Made by a program: the position numbers and the translations under genes. From Phyllostachys edulis (lineage: Eukaryota > Streptophyta > Magnoliopsida > Poales > Poaceae): DNA of 64,000 nucleotides. Below, piece after piece: positions 19,972 to 32,108 of this stretch. Location: NCBI GenBank assembly GCA_036346405.1, contig CM070557.1, positions 57,046,016-57,110,015 on the forward strand, read 5' to 3'. The notes beneath the pieces were generated by a model. It searched no databases. It was not told where the DNA came from and worked only from the letters and a program-made list of their open reading frames with translations. Numbering within the stretch: position 1 is the first letter of the stretch; each line of letters begins with the position of its first letter.

Positions 19972-22487
19972 TGTGTTGATTGTGTAAAAACCAAACGTGA
20001 GTGAGTGGGCGGACGTCGGCCGTGCTACGGGCTGTCGTCCACGAGAGCGAGTGTGACACGGGGGTTTATACAGGTTCGGGGGTCCAAGCAGACCGCCCTA
20101 CTCCTGTCAGTGGCCTACGGGGGTTCGAGGGTTCCTCCCGGAGGCTCACCTGATGACTTCTCTTCATATATTGCTCAAGATAGCTCCCCTTGAATGAGGG
20201 ATATGGGGGTATTTGTAGGCTCCCAAGCCTGTACAAATGACCAGAATACCCCTTGGGGTTGGCTACTCTAAGAATACATGCGAGGGGTATTATAGTCTTT
20301 CATGAGTATAACTGCATTTCTATGATCTGTATGTATGTGTTTCCGGTAGAGCGGGCCCGTTAATGGAAGGGTCAGATTATTCTTCCAACACTAGCCCCCC
20401 TGCCCCTTGGCGTTTAGTAGGAACGCCCAAAGGGGCAGTCTCGAGTCGCTCCACTTGCTATGGGTTGGCTTGGCCTTTGACCGAAGTGAGGGAGTGGACA
20501 TTGGCCGAAGAAAGCGGCACAAGTCCGGGCGAAGAAGATCGGTGCTTTCTCCTCCGAGTAAATCACTACGGCTTGCAGTCTTGCTTCTCTTCCTTGTTCT
20601 CGATTCTTCGTGAGCATGTCGATTCGATTTGGACCATGGGTTGGCGGCTCAAACACGATCGTGGGGCGTGTTTTGGTGGCGAGGTGCCGGAGCGTCTGCG
20701 AATCTGCAGCGGGAAGCGGTAGCCGGCCTTGATCTTGAGAACGCAGGCGTGGAAGCCGAGTGTGCAGTCTTGGTCTTGAGCTAACGAGCGTTCTGCACAG
20801 AATCAACCAAAATCTCGAGGGGCAGAAGCCATGTCCATCCACTTGCTATGTTTTTGTTATGGTTCAAGCCATGCTCTAGCCGCATCATTCTTGGATTCCT
20901 CTTAAGTTGAAGACCACTTTATGCTTTTAGACCGGATGGGACAGCTCATTTAGACCGTTTAAGCGGGCCCGACAGGTTGTTTCACCACTAGGAACTCCTT
21001 AACAACTCTCTCCGATGCTCTGAAATGCACTTTCACAGCTATTACGCAAACTCTGCGTAGTAGGCTTTCTTGTTAGTCTTTGCCTACGACTCGGTCGATC
21101 ACATGGGTAAAGGGGTCTAGTGGTACCAGAACTACTCGTGGGAATCCAAGGTTCCTGAGTCTTTATCTCCATTCCTCATCTTCATTCTTTAGCTTGGCCG
21201 AACACCACCAGTCTTCCACTCTTTCTTGGCTGCTTTTCTTTGCTCTGGCCGGTGAGGCTCTTGGTTCTTGCTGCTGCGCATGGAGGCTCCACGGCGCTAC
21301 CTCCTGGCGCCGCCTCTGGCTCGGCCCGGCGTGGCCGCCGTCGGCTCGTCGCGAGGGCATCGAGCTCCGGCGAGCACAGCCCCTTTTGCATCACGGACTC
21401 GTTCGGCCATGGCGAAACTTCGGGGTGGCTTGGTGAAGCGGCGCCGCCATGTGAGGTGACCAAACCGAACAGGAGGAGCCGGAGGCCAAGCCCGTGTGGC
21501 CCGAATGGAAGGGCGCTCGTAGTCTCCGATGGTCTCTCCCGGATGCTTCACGCTGCCGCCCATCGCCAAGCCCTGCAGCGCCCTTGGCAACGCCGCCGCC
21601 CGACCTCGGGTCCATGCCACAGCCAAAGCTCGACCTGGCGGCGACCCCTTAGTCGGCGGCTCCTCGTCTCAAAATCTGGCGAGTGCGGCGCGTCGAGATC
21701 TTGACAAGGTGTTGACGGAGCAGCCGTCGGGAATCTCGTTTCTTTGAGCAGCGCTTATGTCGGCGGTCTCCGACACCGGTTTGCGCGAAGGCGTGGAACT
21801 GCTCATTCATTTTAATTTGGCGGGCGGCAGCGCGAGCGATAGCGGTATTCAGCGAAACCGCAACGTCGGCGGGCAGCCTGTAGTCTGGCAAGCGCGTTCG
21901 GTGGTCGCGAGTGGTTGTCCTGGCGGCCACCGGCAGGCGGCGAGGCGGTCAGCCGAGACGGCGGCGGCAGGTGCGAGCGTCTTTGCTCGGAGAGTGCGGC
22001 CTCGGCGCGGCAGCGGCGGTGGTACCTGCAAGCGACATCCGCGGCCTGCCACGCGGCAACCTGAAGCGATTGTCCTGTGGCGGCCTGCGGAAGCGTATGA
22101 AGCGGCAGCGAGGCGGCGGCGCCGGTGCAGGCGTCTTCTTTGGAAGTGCGGCCTCGGGCGTGGCATAGCCTCGAGTGTCTTGTGGCCTTGGCGGCATGAC
22201 CATGTAAACCTGATGGCGGTGGTCGGCGTTGGGCCCAGGCTAGCGGCATCAGGCCATTCCCATTCCTGTTTTGGCGGTGCACACCACCTGTTTGACGAAA
22301 TGCCGCCGCCTCTGTTGACGCGTGTTTCTTTTTCTTGTGTGTGAACAGTGATCGCGGATGTGTTTTGCCTGTGTGTATGTCTTTGCTTGCAGCTGGAGCT
22401 TTGGAGGCCATTATCTAGTCGTTTGTGTGTAACTTGTGTTTGCTTGTTGACGGTGAACAATAAGGCTCAGGCACGAGGATACCTTGT

Positions 22488-22672
22488 ATGTGAGGTTTCT
22501 GAAGGCTTGGCGTGAGGTACCTGGTATAGGGTTTCTTGAAGGCTTGGCCTTGGTATGAGGTTTCTGAGGCTTGGCGTGAGGTACCTGTAGCCGAGGTTTC
22601 TTGAAGGCTTAGGCATAAGGTACCTGTGTGAGGTTTCTGAAGGCTTGGTAGCGAGGTATCTGTGAGCACATG
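22488..22672 (+). repeat. Minisatellite, ~36-bp unit, about 5 copies
   Basis: The unit is approximately GAGGTTTCTTGAAGGCTTGG followed by CGTGAGGTACCTGTAGC. Copies start near 22491, 22531, 22558, 22594 and 22631, with small deletions. Confidence 0.7.
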
Positions 22673-23289
22673 ATGGCTTCGGGCGTTAGGCTCCTGAAAT
22701 TGTGTTTTGTACATTTTGCTCATAAGATCAAGTGGACTGACTGGCCGTGGCCTTGAATGTCTGTGTCTTGAACCTTGAGGTTTCGGGCATGAAGGCGCAG
22801 CGTGAAGGCATTCGTGGGCCGGGCGTGAGGCCCTGTGAGCACATGAGGTCTTGAGGCCGGGCGTGAGGGCCTGTGAGGCCTTGTGAGGCCCGAGGTGGCC
22901 GATGTCGGCGCAGGCCGTGACCCTCGGCTGACTACGAAGTCGTTCTTGAAGGTGCCCGGGCCGAGGCCGGCGGAGGCAAGGGCCTTGGGGGCAAGAGATC
23001 TTGAAGTCTTGTATCTTGTTGTGAATATACTTGGCCAAACTCGACAGCGGGAATCTGGGCGCTTGAGATTTTGCGGTCGACTCGGTCGATCGTGCCACAG
23101 TGAGGAATACCTGAGGCACTGCGACTTAGCCAATTTTGGCTTAGTGGGCATGTGGGTGCCCAAAGACTTAACCTTATTTTGTGCTCCATGTCGTGTGAGT
23201 GCTCCACGCGAGGGTGGGTACCAAATTGCCGCTTCTCGTTGGCTCTTCATGTGGGGTAGTTTTTGTTGTTCCATTCTGAAGTGATCTTG

Positions 23290-23883
23290 AATGCTAAGGC
23301 ACCCAGAGGCCTGACCTTGAGGCGGGAGGTGTGTCCGAACGAAGCCTATGTAGGCAAAGTCATGGGCCTTGAGACCGCCCCAGCACAACCTTACAGGCGG
23401 GCGCGCATCGGCAAGGCTTGTGTCTGTGAGGAAAAAAACCATAGGCCTTGAGCCATACTGTAGAGTCATAGCTTTCGAGGTGGAAGGCATGTTGGAGCGA
23501 AGCCTATGTAGGCGAAATCTTAGACGTGAGGCCACCGAGCCGAGGCATCGCCTTCGACGCGGGCGGCGCGTCGGAGCAAAGCACATGTAGGTGAAGTCGT
23601 GGACGAGAGGCCGCCAAGCCAAGGTATAGCCTTCGAGGCGGGTTGCCTGTCGAAGTGAAGCCTAAGTAGGCGAAGTCATGGGCGCGAGGCCGCCGAGCCG
23701 AGGCAAAGCCTTCGAGGCGGGCGGCGTCGCCAGTGGCTTTGTGGCGAAGTCTAGGACACGAGGCCGCCGAGGCCAGGCATAGCCTTGGTGAGGCGGCGTC
23801 GCAACCGAAACCTTCGTGGCCAGGAAGTCGTGGGCCTTGAGCCGTCGAGCCGAGGCATAGCCGAGGAGGCGGTGCGTTGGGCG
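23290..23883 (+). repeat. Minisatellite, ~80-90-bp unit, about 6-7 degenerate copies
   Basis: The unit reads approximately GAGGCCGCCGAGCCGAGGCA, then a TAGCCTTCGAGGCGGGCGGC block, then GAAGCCTATGTAGGCGAAGT. It is interrupted at 23883 by solo LTR F. The sequence right of F (AAGCCTCTTTAGGCTAAGTC) continues the same repeat. Long frames on the minus strand here are repeat translations. Confidence 0.8.
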
Positions 23884-26800
23884 TGTAGAGACCGGGATTA
23901 ACACTCCAGAATCCTCTGTGCATTTGAATTAGTCCCATGATCGGTAGCTAGTTCACCGCGATAAACAAATATGGTAACAAAATCATATCACAACTTTATT
24001 AATAAATAACAACGAGTTGATTACAAAGGAGGCTTCTGGGCCAACAATAAAATAAACCTGGCGGAAGGCGAAGAAGTAGTAGAGTCCGACAATGCGCCAC
24101 GAACAATCATTGGGGTAGCGGCCTAATCGTCAAGATCCACACCGAAAGCGAAGTCCTTCTCCTCTGAAATTTTATTTGCAGAAAGCAAGTTGAGCACAAC
24201 TACCGTGCTCGCAAGTTACACCCGTCAAATAACAGAATGACATGCATATATGGATGTAACAAAGAATATGGCTTAAGGGTTGTATTTGCACAAAGCAGTA
24301 TTTTCATTTAAATATGTGTACTAAGTTCCAAAGCAGTTATTCTATAACTAAAATTCATTTTATGAATTCTCAATTTTATAGTCAGATAACATTCACACAT
24401 AAATGGTGAAGGATACCCTCCTATCACGTGGCTTCCCGCCCAATTCCCATTTGGATAAACCAGTTGACAAAGTCTTTTTAAAACCAAAAATCCAAGTCTA
24501 ACTTTGAGTGGCTTTGCTAGCATGTCCATGACCGCGGACGTGGCTATTCGAATAGTTTTACACTCTGCAGAGGTTGTACAACTTTACCCACATGACATGA
24601 CTTCTCTAGTTTGTCGGCATATATCTATGCCACGCTCACTACCTTAGGTAGCGATCTGAAACACGTGCCAAGGCCTTTACAATCGCCATTCCACATGATC
24701 CACCCGATTAAGGTTTAGCATCCCTCCTTGGATAGAAATCCGCGAGTTTGTAGGGGCCCCTCTTACGCCAATGGGACTAACGAGGTCATATCGACCGACC
24801 ATCGAGATGGACCCACACAATCAGCGGGATCGACCGCGATGGCACTTACAAATTAGTCGACCGGTCCTACTCCCCATCACGAGGACATGTGGTAGTGCGA
24901 TGTGGCATAGCCCTTTATGGGCATAGCAAAGGCAGCTTCGAGGCCGGTCCTTAATTGACTTAGGCGACTTTCCATAATAACCCACGGACTTCAACCCATA
25001 CGGATTGAGCCCGTGCATAAACTTGCACCATCCAAACAACCATTTCACCCAAGTACAAACCATCATTTTATTTCATTTTTGCAAAGTCATTTATAAACTT
25101 CCATAACACACCAATGTCATGGATCCAATTTAAACCATATTTGATTTTTGGCTGTAATTCCCCAAATCCAATACTTTTGGGTCTAAGCATGACTAAGCAT
25201 ATTATTTCAAATGGTCCTAGTTCATACTATTGTATCAACCAGGTTTTATCTAGGGTGACAATATATTTGATTCAAATATCAACATTGGCCATACAAAGGA
25301 TTTAGGCATATCTATGAATTTAAAACTGGAATTTAAATTACTGAATATAAATAAGCATGCAATAATACTTTAAAACAGAATTTAAATAATTTGAAATAAT
25401 GGGTGCAATATGATCAAGAATGTAACTTGCCTTGATTGGTGATATTGTTTTCCTTAACAGGTCACCTAGTACTCACAAACACTCTCTCCAGGTTGTCATC
25501 ACCATGATGATCATACAGTCAAAATCAATCCTCTTATATGGTCTCCAACTCGTTGAAGCTGACTCTCAAAGTAAATTCGAAATCTATCTGTGAAAGCGAT
25601 CCAAATTCAAACAAAATTCAAATAACAAATCAAAAAGGCAATTCGAATTAACTCAAAACTAAATAATTCTATTTTATTTAGCTAGATAATAATTTTATAA
25701 AAATTTTGAAACTTGAATCACTCAAATTGGATTTGAGAATCAAAAGATATGAATTTTACAAATTAAATCCTAAGTTTGCGGTTTAAATCATTTCAAATTC
25801 AAGCAGACAGTTTAAAATTACTCAAAATAAAATAATTTTATTTTATTTAGCTAGATATTAATTTTCTAAGATTTTATCAATTTGAAACACCCAATTTGGA
25901 GTTGGGATGAAAAAGATATGGATTCTACCAGTTTTAAAACTAACTTTGCAATTTAAATGAATTTCTAATTCAAACAGGATTCAAATGAACTCTAATTTGA
26001 ATAATTTTGATGTGGTTGGCTAGATCTTGAATTTAGATGAATTTAGAAATTTGAATCGACGAAATCGGAGTTTGGATGCAAAAGATATAAGCTTTGGAAT
26101 ATTAAAACCTAATTTAAAACTCTAAAACAGATTTAAACAAATTTCCGAATTATTTTTCTATTGTAAATCTGAATTATGACACAAAGCTGACGCAAGCCCT
26201 GGGATTTTCGGGATTTAATAGAATTAAAAAGAATTCTGACATGTGGGGCCCATATGGCAGTCTCACGGCTCACATGGACTAAGTCCACGGGGAAAGTGGG
26301 CTAGAAATTTGAGGTGGCGGGTCGGGCGGCGTGGCGCCACGCGGCTGTGGTGGCTAGCGTGGCGGTGAGTGCTTGCCACGTCGGCATAAGCGTGGCGGCG
26401 CTTCGGCGTTGAGCTCGCAGGGAGCTACAGCGCCACTGGCGAGCTCCGTAGAAACTCAACGAAGAGGAGAGGTGGGGTATCGATGCTCACCAAGGCGGCG
26501 GAAGAAGCAGCAATGGCGGCGGCGGCGAGACAGCGGCGGAAAGATCAGACTTCTTGGCGGCGAGGCTCGATGGCGCTCGTGGCGAAAGCGAGCACACCAG
26601 TTGGCGGCAGCGTCGATGCGATAATCTGCGGTGAGGAGGCCAGCGGTGGCGGCAGCATAATCGGCGGTGTGCTTCGGTGGCCGGCGGCGAAATCCTCGAT
26701 GCGGCGCAATCTGAAGGCGAAGGAAGAGTGAGTGGTGGCGCTGGGTTGGGGCTTCAAAGCGCACCGTGCTCCCTTTATAGGGGCGAGGAGGCGGGGAAGG

Positions 26801-27565
26801 AGATCGTGCAGCGGCGGTTGCGGCAGTTCTTGTGACAACGTGAAATGGCCAGCGAGAGGAAGAAAGGTGGGCGAGGCGGTTGGGCGCCGAAGTCGTCTTG
26901 TACTGCGTTCAGCGAGAACAGGCGGTTAGGAAAACATGATCATGAACTCATTTCAGCGAAATAAGCGATTCTTGGCTTGACCTTGAGGAAAAGGGAGGAG
27001 GAGAAAGGTCTGGCGGGCCCACGTGTCGTGGTGGAAGGCGGTGGCGGTGGGGTGGGGAAAAGGAGAGAGAGGGTGGGGTGCGGCTTGGGCCGGCGCGTGG
27101 AATTGACTCGGGCCGAAGATAGTTTCGGCCCAAATACTGTTGAGCGAATTTCAAAAGCTTTTCTATTTAAAATAAAGCTGATAAATAAAAAGGGGTTTAG
27201 AAAATAGCAAATACAATCCAAAAATTCTAGAAAAATTCACAGAAATTCCTAGGATTATTTTGAACTTAATAAAATTATTTCCAACTTAAAGTTGGCTTTT
27301 AATTTTGCTATTAAATTGTTTTGGCTTTAAAATATTTAGGAAGAAACTTTTAAAATTCGAGAAAATTATAGAAATTAATTTAAATTTTATTTTTCAACTT
27401 TAACTCAAATAAAACTTCAATAACTTCAATCAAATTTTATTTTAAACTTTTAAACTTTCAAAAAATTCAAATAAAGCAATAGAACTCAATCTAATTTCAG
27501 AAAATTCAATAAAGCAAATAACTTTATTTATTTTTAAATTGGTAACAGAACTTTGGGCTGTTACA
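23884..27565 (-). repeat. Solo LTR F (3682 bp)
   Basis: It starts TGTAGAGACCGGG and ends GGGCTGTTACA. Read on the minus strand this is TGTAACAGCCC ... CCCGGTCTCTACA. The flanking 5-mers are GGGCG and GAGCG, a duplication with one mismatch, and the host minisatellite continues on both sides. No internal region is present. It contains CTATTCGAATAG (24544-24555) and the surrounding module shared with families X and D. Its GC-rich segment (about 26300-27120) gives several overlapping short frames on both strands that look like leader or LTR promoter sequence, not genes. AT-rich sequence fills 25400-26200 and 27140-27560. Confidence 0.88.
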
Positions 27566-27689
27566 GAGCGAAGCCTCTTTAGGCTAAGTCGTCCTCCTTT
27601 TGCTCGGCGGCTTGATGAGAGTTGTCGAAGTAGAACTCCTCAGAATCGTTGCAGTTCGATCTAGAAACGTTGCAGGGACATGTAGATAA

Positions 27690-27975
27690 CACGAGTGTCT
27701 AAGGCTAAGTCGTGAGACGCAGGAGGCGCCGAGACTAAGTCGTGGGGCATCGAATGGCCACTAGGGGTTGTAGCCCCCCAGTGGGCTTGGAGGTGCCCAT
27801 GAGGTTAATTCATGGGCACCTTGGACGTATGTCCCCGATAGTAAGTCACGGGCACACTGGTGCGCCCACGAGGCTAAGTCGCGGGACACTGAATGGCCAC
27901 TAGGGGTGGTAGCCCCTAGTGTACTTGGAGGTGCCCATGAGGCTAAGTCGTGGGCACCTTGGGCGTGTGCCCACG
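27690..27975 (+). repeat. Duplicated ~137-bp block in the 3' part of element B
   Basis: Two copies of a block containing GAATGGCCACTAGGGG and GGAGGTGCCCATGAGG start near 27755 and 27892. Related shorter segments with CTAAGTCGTGGG flank them. Confidence 0.7.
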
Positions 27976-28536
27976 ATATATAGGCGTTCAGGGGATCTGA
28001 ATGTGTTAGGCACGGTTGGCCTTTCCTGTATTAGAGCAGTAGCGTGGAGTGACGGGAGGTCGTTGGCATATAGCTGGAGGTGAAGGGACTAATCCTTAAG
28101 CGCATCCATAGACTCGGGCACTAGGCGAGTCGTCCTGCGCCTGGGTCGGCGGGACACAAGCCGTCATGGCGGTCGGCCAGACGACCAAGCGCTTTGGTCT
28201 TTTATTAGGGAGACCACGAAGTGCGTGCGCCCTAGGCACCACGAGGTGACATCGCCGTGGGGAAGGGTTAGCGAGCTTGTGTGAGACAAAGCGAGACTTG
28301 TAGGGCAGTGCGCTTCCTAACGGCGGCGTGTTAGAAGCGACCTATCTTATCGCTTGCGTGTCGGAAGGCAAACCTCTCAATCATCAATGAGCACAAAACT
28401 GAGAAGACATTCACAAAATAGGTCAATCCCTTAACAGCAGCGTGTTAAGGGACTACCCTCGATCCAGGCCATAATTGCATAAATGGTGTGATCATGTAGG
28501 AACCTCACGTCTTCATTGCATTAAGTAAGATGGTGT

Positions 28537-30215
28537 TTACATCTCGATAGGTGCCACAGGGGGCATACAGTAGAGTCTTAAGCGTAAAACTTTGCGGATT
28601 TTCTTCACAAAGTCCACCTCAATCTTGCGATTGTCCTCGTTTTGAGTGGGCAGGTAGTGGTGCTGAGAGCATTTCCAATCGGAGAGAGCGGTGACGGATC
28701 TCGGTAGGGAGGGCGACTTGACCACATACATAGTGAAGCAGGGGTCATTTTGGTGGAAGCGACTAGGGGTCGTCTTGCGAGCCCCATAGGATGTCGAGGA
28801 GCTCCTCTGCCGGGTTCCCGCAGAGTGCACTTGTTTCAAAGGCGGTGGCGTGTTCCTTCGAGGACTAGCCCATTGGTTCTTCCACGGCCTGTTGGTTTTG
28901 GACGAGCCACCATTTCAAAGCAAAAGGTGGTCGATGGAATTCTGAGGAATCTCTGAAGGTGGGCGTTGAATTGGGTATCGTTATCCTTGTGAGTTTTTAG
29001 GAACAGCGAAGCGACGAGCGATATTCTTCCAAGGAACTCCATCATGGGCGGCGTGATGGAAGCTAGGGGCTCGCCTCTACCCATTCGGTGATGTAACTCA
29101 TGATGTTACCCTGCGCTTGTAGCCCCCTTGCGGTGGGAATGGCGGCGGGTCCATTCTGTCGGGCAAAAGGCCGGTGATTGGTATAGTCTTGTGAGGAATT
29201 AGCAGAATCGTTGTGATTGGCTACCATCTTTTGGCATCCCTCGCACTTCCTGAGCGCGTCGAGGGCATCCCGCACCATTGTGAGCCGATAGAAGCCTTGG
29301 CGAAGTGTTTTTGCTGTGGTTGCCCTTGGCACGATCTGAGAGGTGTAGAGGCCCTCATGAATGTCCAAAAGAAATGTCATGTTTGACGGTGTCCAAGCGA
29401 ATATGCCAGTGTTGGACTCTAAGAACTCCATTAGCTCCTTCTCCATCTTTCCTGGGATAACAACCCCGATTCCAAGAGACCGCGGGTCACCCTGGTCGAA
29501 GAGTCGCACTTCCTGCAGGTCCTCCTCTGAACGAGGCTTAAGGGAGCACCTCGCCGGAGGGCGTACATCCTTGGTGTGCCTTGGTGAGAGAGGCAAGGGC
29601 ATTTCCTCCTTTGACTCCTTAGGTTCGAGAAAGTTGACGTCGCCGGAATTGGCTGCCGCTTTGTGGTACAGACGGCGAGCTAAGTCTTGATCACCCCTCA
29701 CGGAGATGACCCCGCGAGAACTGGTATCTTTAAGCCGAGTAGTTTTGATGTCTGCATTGCCTGAAGCGGTTGAGTTGCCCTTCCATGATAGCATTGAATG
29801 GGGACTCGATATCAGCGACATCAAACTGGCGACTTCCGTGCGGTGATTCTCCTGTGATCCGAGCGTCATGAGGAGTTCGATCCTCCCAAGGGGTTGAATG
29901 GATTTTCTGATGCTGAAGCGGCGAGAGGGCAATCGGAGGCGATAGGATGCGGGATGATAGCCCGTGACTCCATAGCTCCTTGGCGCCTTGAGTAGAGTAT
30001 ATCTGCGAGCTTCCTCCGTCGATAAGGATCACGGGAGACCTCGCAATTGGATATTGTGGCCAGTTACTAAGAGGTGTCATCATGAGGAACCTTAAGCCTT
30101 GTGCATCATCAATTTGTGAAGCTAAAAAATGCTTGCCCATTTGGGAGGGGCGCTTTGAGAGCCACCCCACGATGTTGATTTCTCGGGCGTACTCCTACAT
30201 TGGTGTTTTGATCTT
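28537..30215 (-). pseudogene. pol: Pol remnant of Tat-like Ty3/gypsy element B
   Basis: Read from right to left: a short protease-side segment (EYAREINIVG, DAQGLRF, then LIDGGSSQIYST with an aspartic-protease-like D-G-G-S) with several frame changes, and then DQGDPRSLGIGVVIPGKMEK and FLESNTGIFAWTPSNM, which resemble the protease-RT linker of Tat-lineage elements. This jumps directly to an integrase-like zinc-finger segment (TLRQGFYRLTMVRDALDALR, KCEGCQKM) and YITEWVEASP. The main RT and RNase H are missing, so an internal deletion fused the linker to integrase. The remaining 28537-29060 is a degenerate integrase end. It is the other half of the element whose gag lies at 52847-54420. Confidence 0.75.
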
Positions 30216-32097
30216 TGTTGGACGAAAAAGCGACTAGAGGGGTGAATAGAACACGCTCACTTTTCACAAATATCGATTCAACACGAATGTCACTCCAATA
30301 GCTATGGAAGCTATGAAGATCAATATACCGATCTGTTGGAAGACTAGTATTGAATCCAATAGAAACCCCGAATCAAAAGATCAAAACAGCAAAGTCGAAA
30401 TCCTCTGGGTGGTCGGACCGCTCGATCTGGCGGTCGGACCGGTGGTCACGGACCTGGCGGTCGGACCGGTAATCCTGGCGGTCGGACCGGTAATCCTGGT
30501 GGTCGGACCGGTGAAGAACAGAGAGCAAATACTGTTCTGAAAACAGCCCGTGAACAAGACCTAAAATCGATCTAACTTTTGATTCAGAAGGTAAAACTTC
30601 ACGAAACTTGAACCAAACCTTCTTAGGACTATTAGGAACCTATTCCAATCAACGATTGCAACAATTAAAGCCAGGGTTCCTATCAATTTCAGATTGAATG
30701 AAGAAGGGTCAAAAACTAGGTCAAAACGAAAACTTGATCTAGCAACTTGCTCGTGGGTGATTGATGATCACGAAGACCCTAGATGGGTTCCCACATGTCA
30801 CAGCAAGTTAGATCACAGCAAGAGATCAACCAAAAACTCGCGGATCAAAGAAATCCCCAAAATCACGAAATATAGGGCAAGAACGAAAAGAGACTCGAAT
30901 TTGGGAATCTTGCTTGGATTGATTTCGTGATTGATGTTTGGATTACAGCTACTCCATCAAGGATAGCAAAGCTCTAATCAAGAGCACACAATCAATCCTC
31001 TCTCGAACCCTAACCTCCACACCTAGCCAAAACAAAACTAGGGTTTCACAAAATAGCAAAAGGGTCAAGCGGAGGTGCAGCCACCTCCCCCTCTCTATTT
31101 ATAGTGGAGGCTTAGACCTTCTAAGAGAATTAAACATAATGGGCCCCCGTTAAGCCCACACACAAACGGGTCACATACGCACGCCTTTTAAAGCGTTGTC
31201 TTCATCTGCGCGAAGCACTCGCTTGCTTCGCCACGTGTAGGTTGATCAACGGCTCTCATCATGTCGGCAAGTCTCTTCCATCTGGCTCCCTCGGAAACCA
31301 CTATGGTACTTGCACCAACTCATGGCCAGCAGTCACACCCGATCGCGCGAGCTGCTGTTCGGTCACCCTTATCCATCTGCATCACGCTTGAGTTCATTGA
31401 CCTCACCCGGCATCGTCGATCGTTGTGGACCTCAGCTCTCCAAGCCTAGTCCCGATCCTCCTCGCCGTTGACCGTCGTTGACCACCAAGCTACCTGCACA
31501 GCAATAGACAAACAAAACAATTCTGGGAACAAGTTCTTCACAACTTGACCCACGTTAGTCAAAACATGCATCATGCAACACATATGCACTGAAACTCATG
31601 ACTTTGACCTCACGAACAAACACCGTCGCCACACCGGACGACGAACCAACTGAAACCGGTCGGACCGCCAATCCTGGCGGTCGGACCGCCATTCACGCCA
31701 AAACCGGTCGGACCGCCCATCCAGGACTTAGCCAATTTCTCAAGCCTGGAAAACCGAAACCTACTGGAATTTTCAAACCAATAGAACTTTTGCCTGGAGA
31801 CTCCAAAAATTATGAGACCAAGTGTAGTAGAATCACCTTACCTTCCTACACCCTCTATTTTTGGCCCAGCTCAAATCTCACAAAAACCACACCGGGGTCA
31901 GGCCGCCAACCAATGGCGGTCGGACCGCCATCTAAACGAGCGCATTGGGCGATCTTACGCCACCATGGCCGGTCAGACCGCCACTGACCTGACAGCAGCC
32001 TGAACTTTGCCGAAAATCCGTGTTTCCGCAAACCAACAACGCCATTGCAATTGACACATCATCCTAAGATCATGCGCATATCCCCATGATATCCACA
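30216..32097 (-). repeat. 3' LTR of copia element C (1882 bp)
   Basis: It begins TGTTGGACGAAAAAG and ends GATATCCACA, and is highly similar to 50948-52846. It contains two groups of a GGTCGGACCG motif, at 30411-30511 (five copies) and about 31655-31720 (three copies), with degenerate copies near 31905-31985. Confidence 0.94.
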
Positions 32098-32108
32098 ATC
32101 TCCCCCTT
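32098..32108 (-). promoter_or_regulatory. Polypurine tract of element C
   Basis: On the minus strand the sequence is AAGGGGGAGAT directly followed by the LTR start TGTGGATATC. This is the expected position for plus-strand priming. Confidence 0.85.

Larger units (their letters stand above)
19972..28536 (-). mobile_element. 3' LTR and 3' noncoding part of Tat-like element B (approximate)
   Basis: The left edge is where A's tandem array stops and TGTGTTGATTGTG starts. The next 400 bp carry grass gypsy LTR features (GGGGTTTATACAGGTTCGGG, then CCCTACTCCTGTCAGTGG). On the right the pol remnant of B ends near 28537. Excluding the nested solo LTR F, about 4.9 kb remain. I cannot fix where the LTR itself begins. 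The region holds several minisatellites and GC-rich open frames (21080-22460, both strands) whose translations are low-complexity and unrecognised; I see no gene in 20350-22480. Confidence 0.55.

Noticed and set aside
21080..22460. Several overlapping long open frames on both strands (up to about 200 codons)
   Set aside because: GC-rich sequence with few stops; translations are Arg/Ala/Pro/Gly-rich, open in multiple frames at once, and show no domain.
22415..23938. Minus-strand frames of 234 and 300 codons
   Set aside because: They cover minisatellite and GC-rich sequence of the Tat element's 3' region; translations are repetitive (RPRLHDFAY-like) with no family match I can name.
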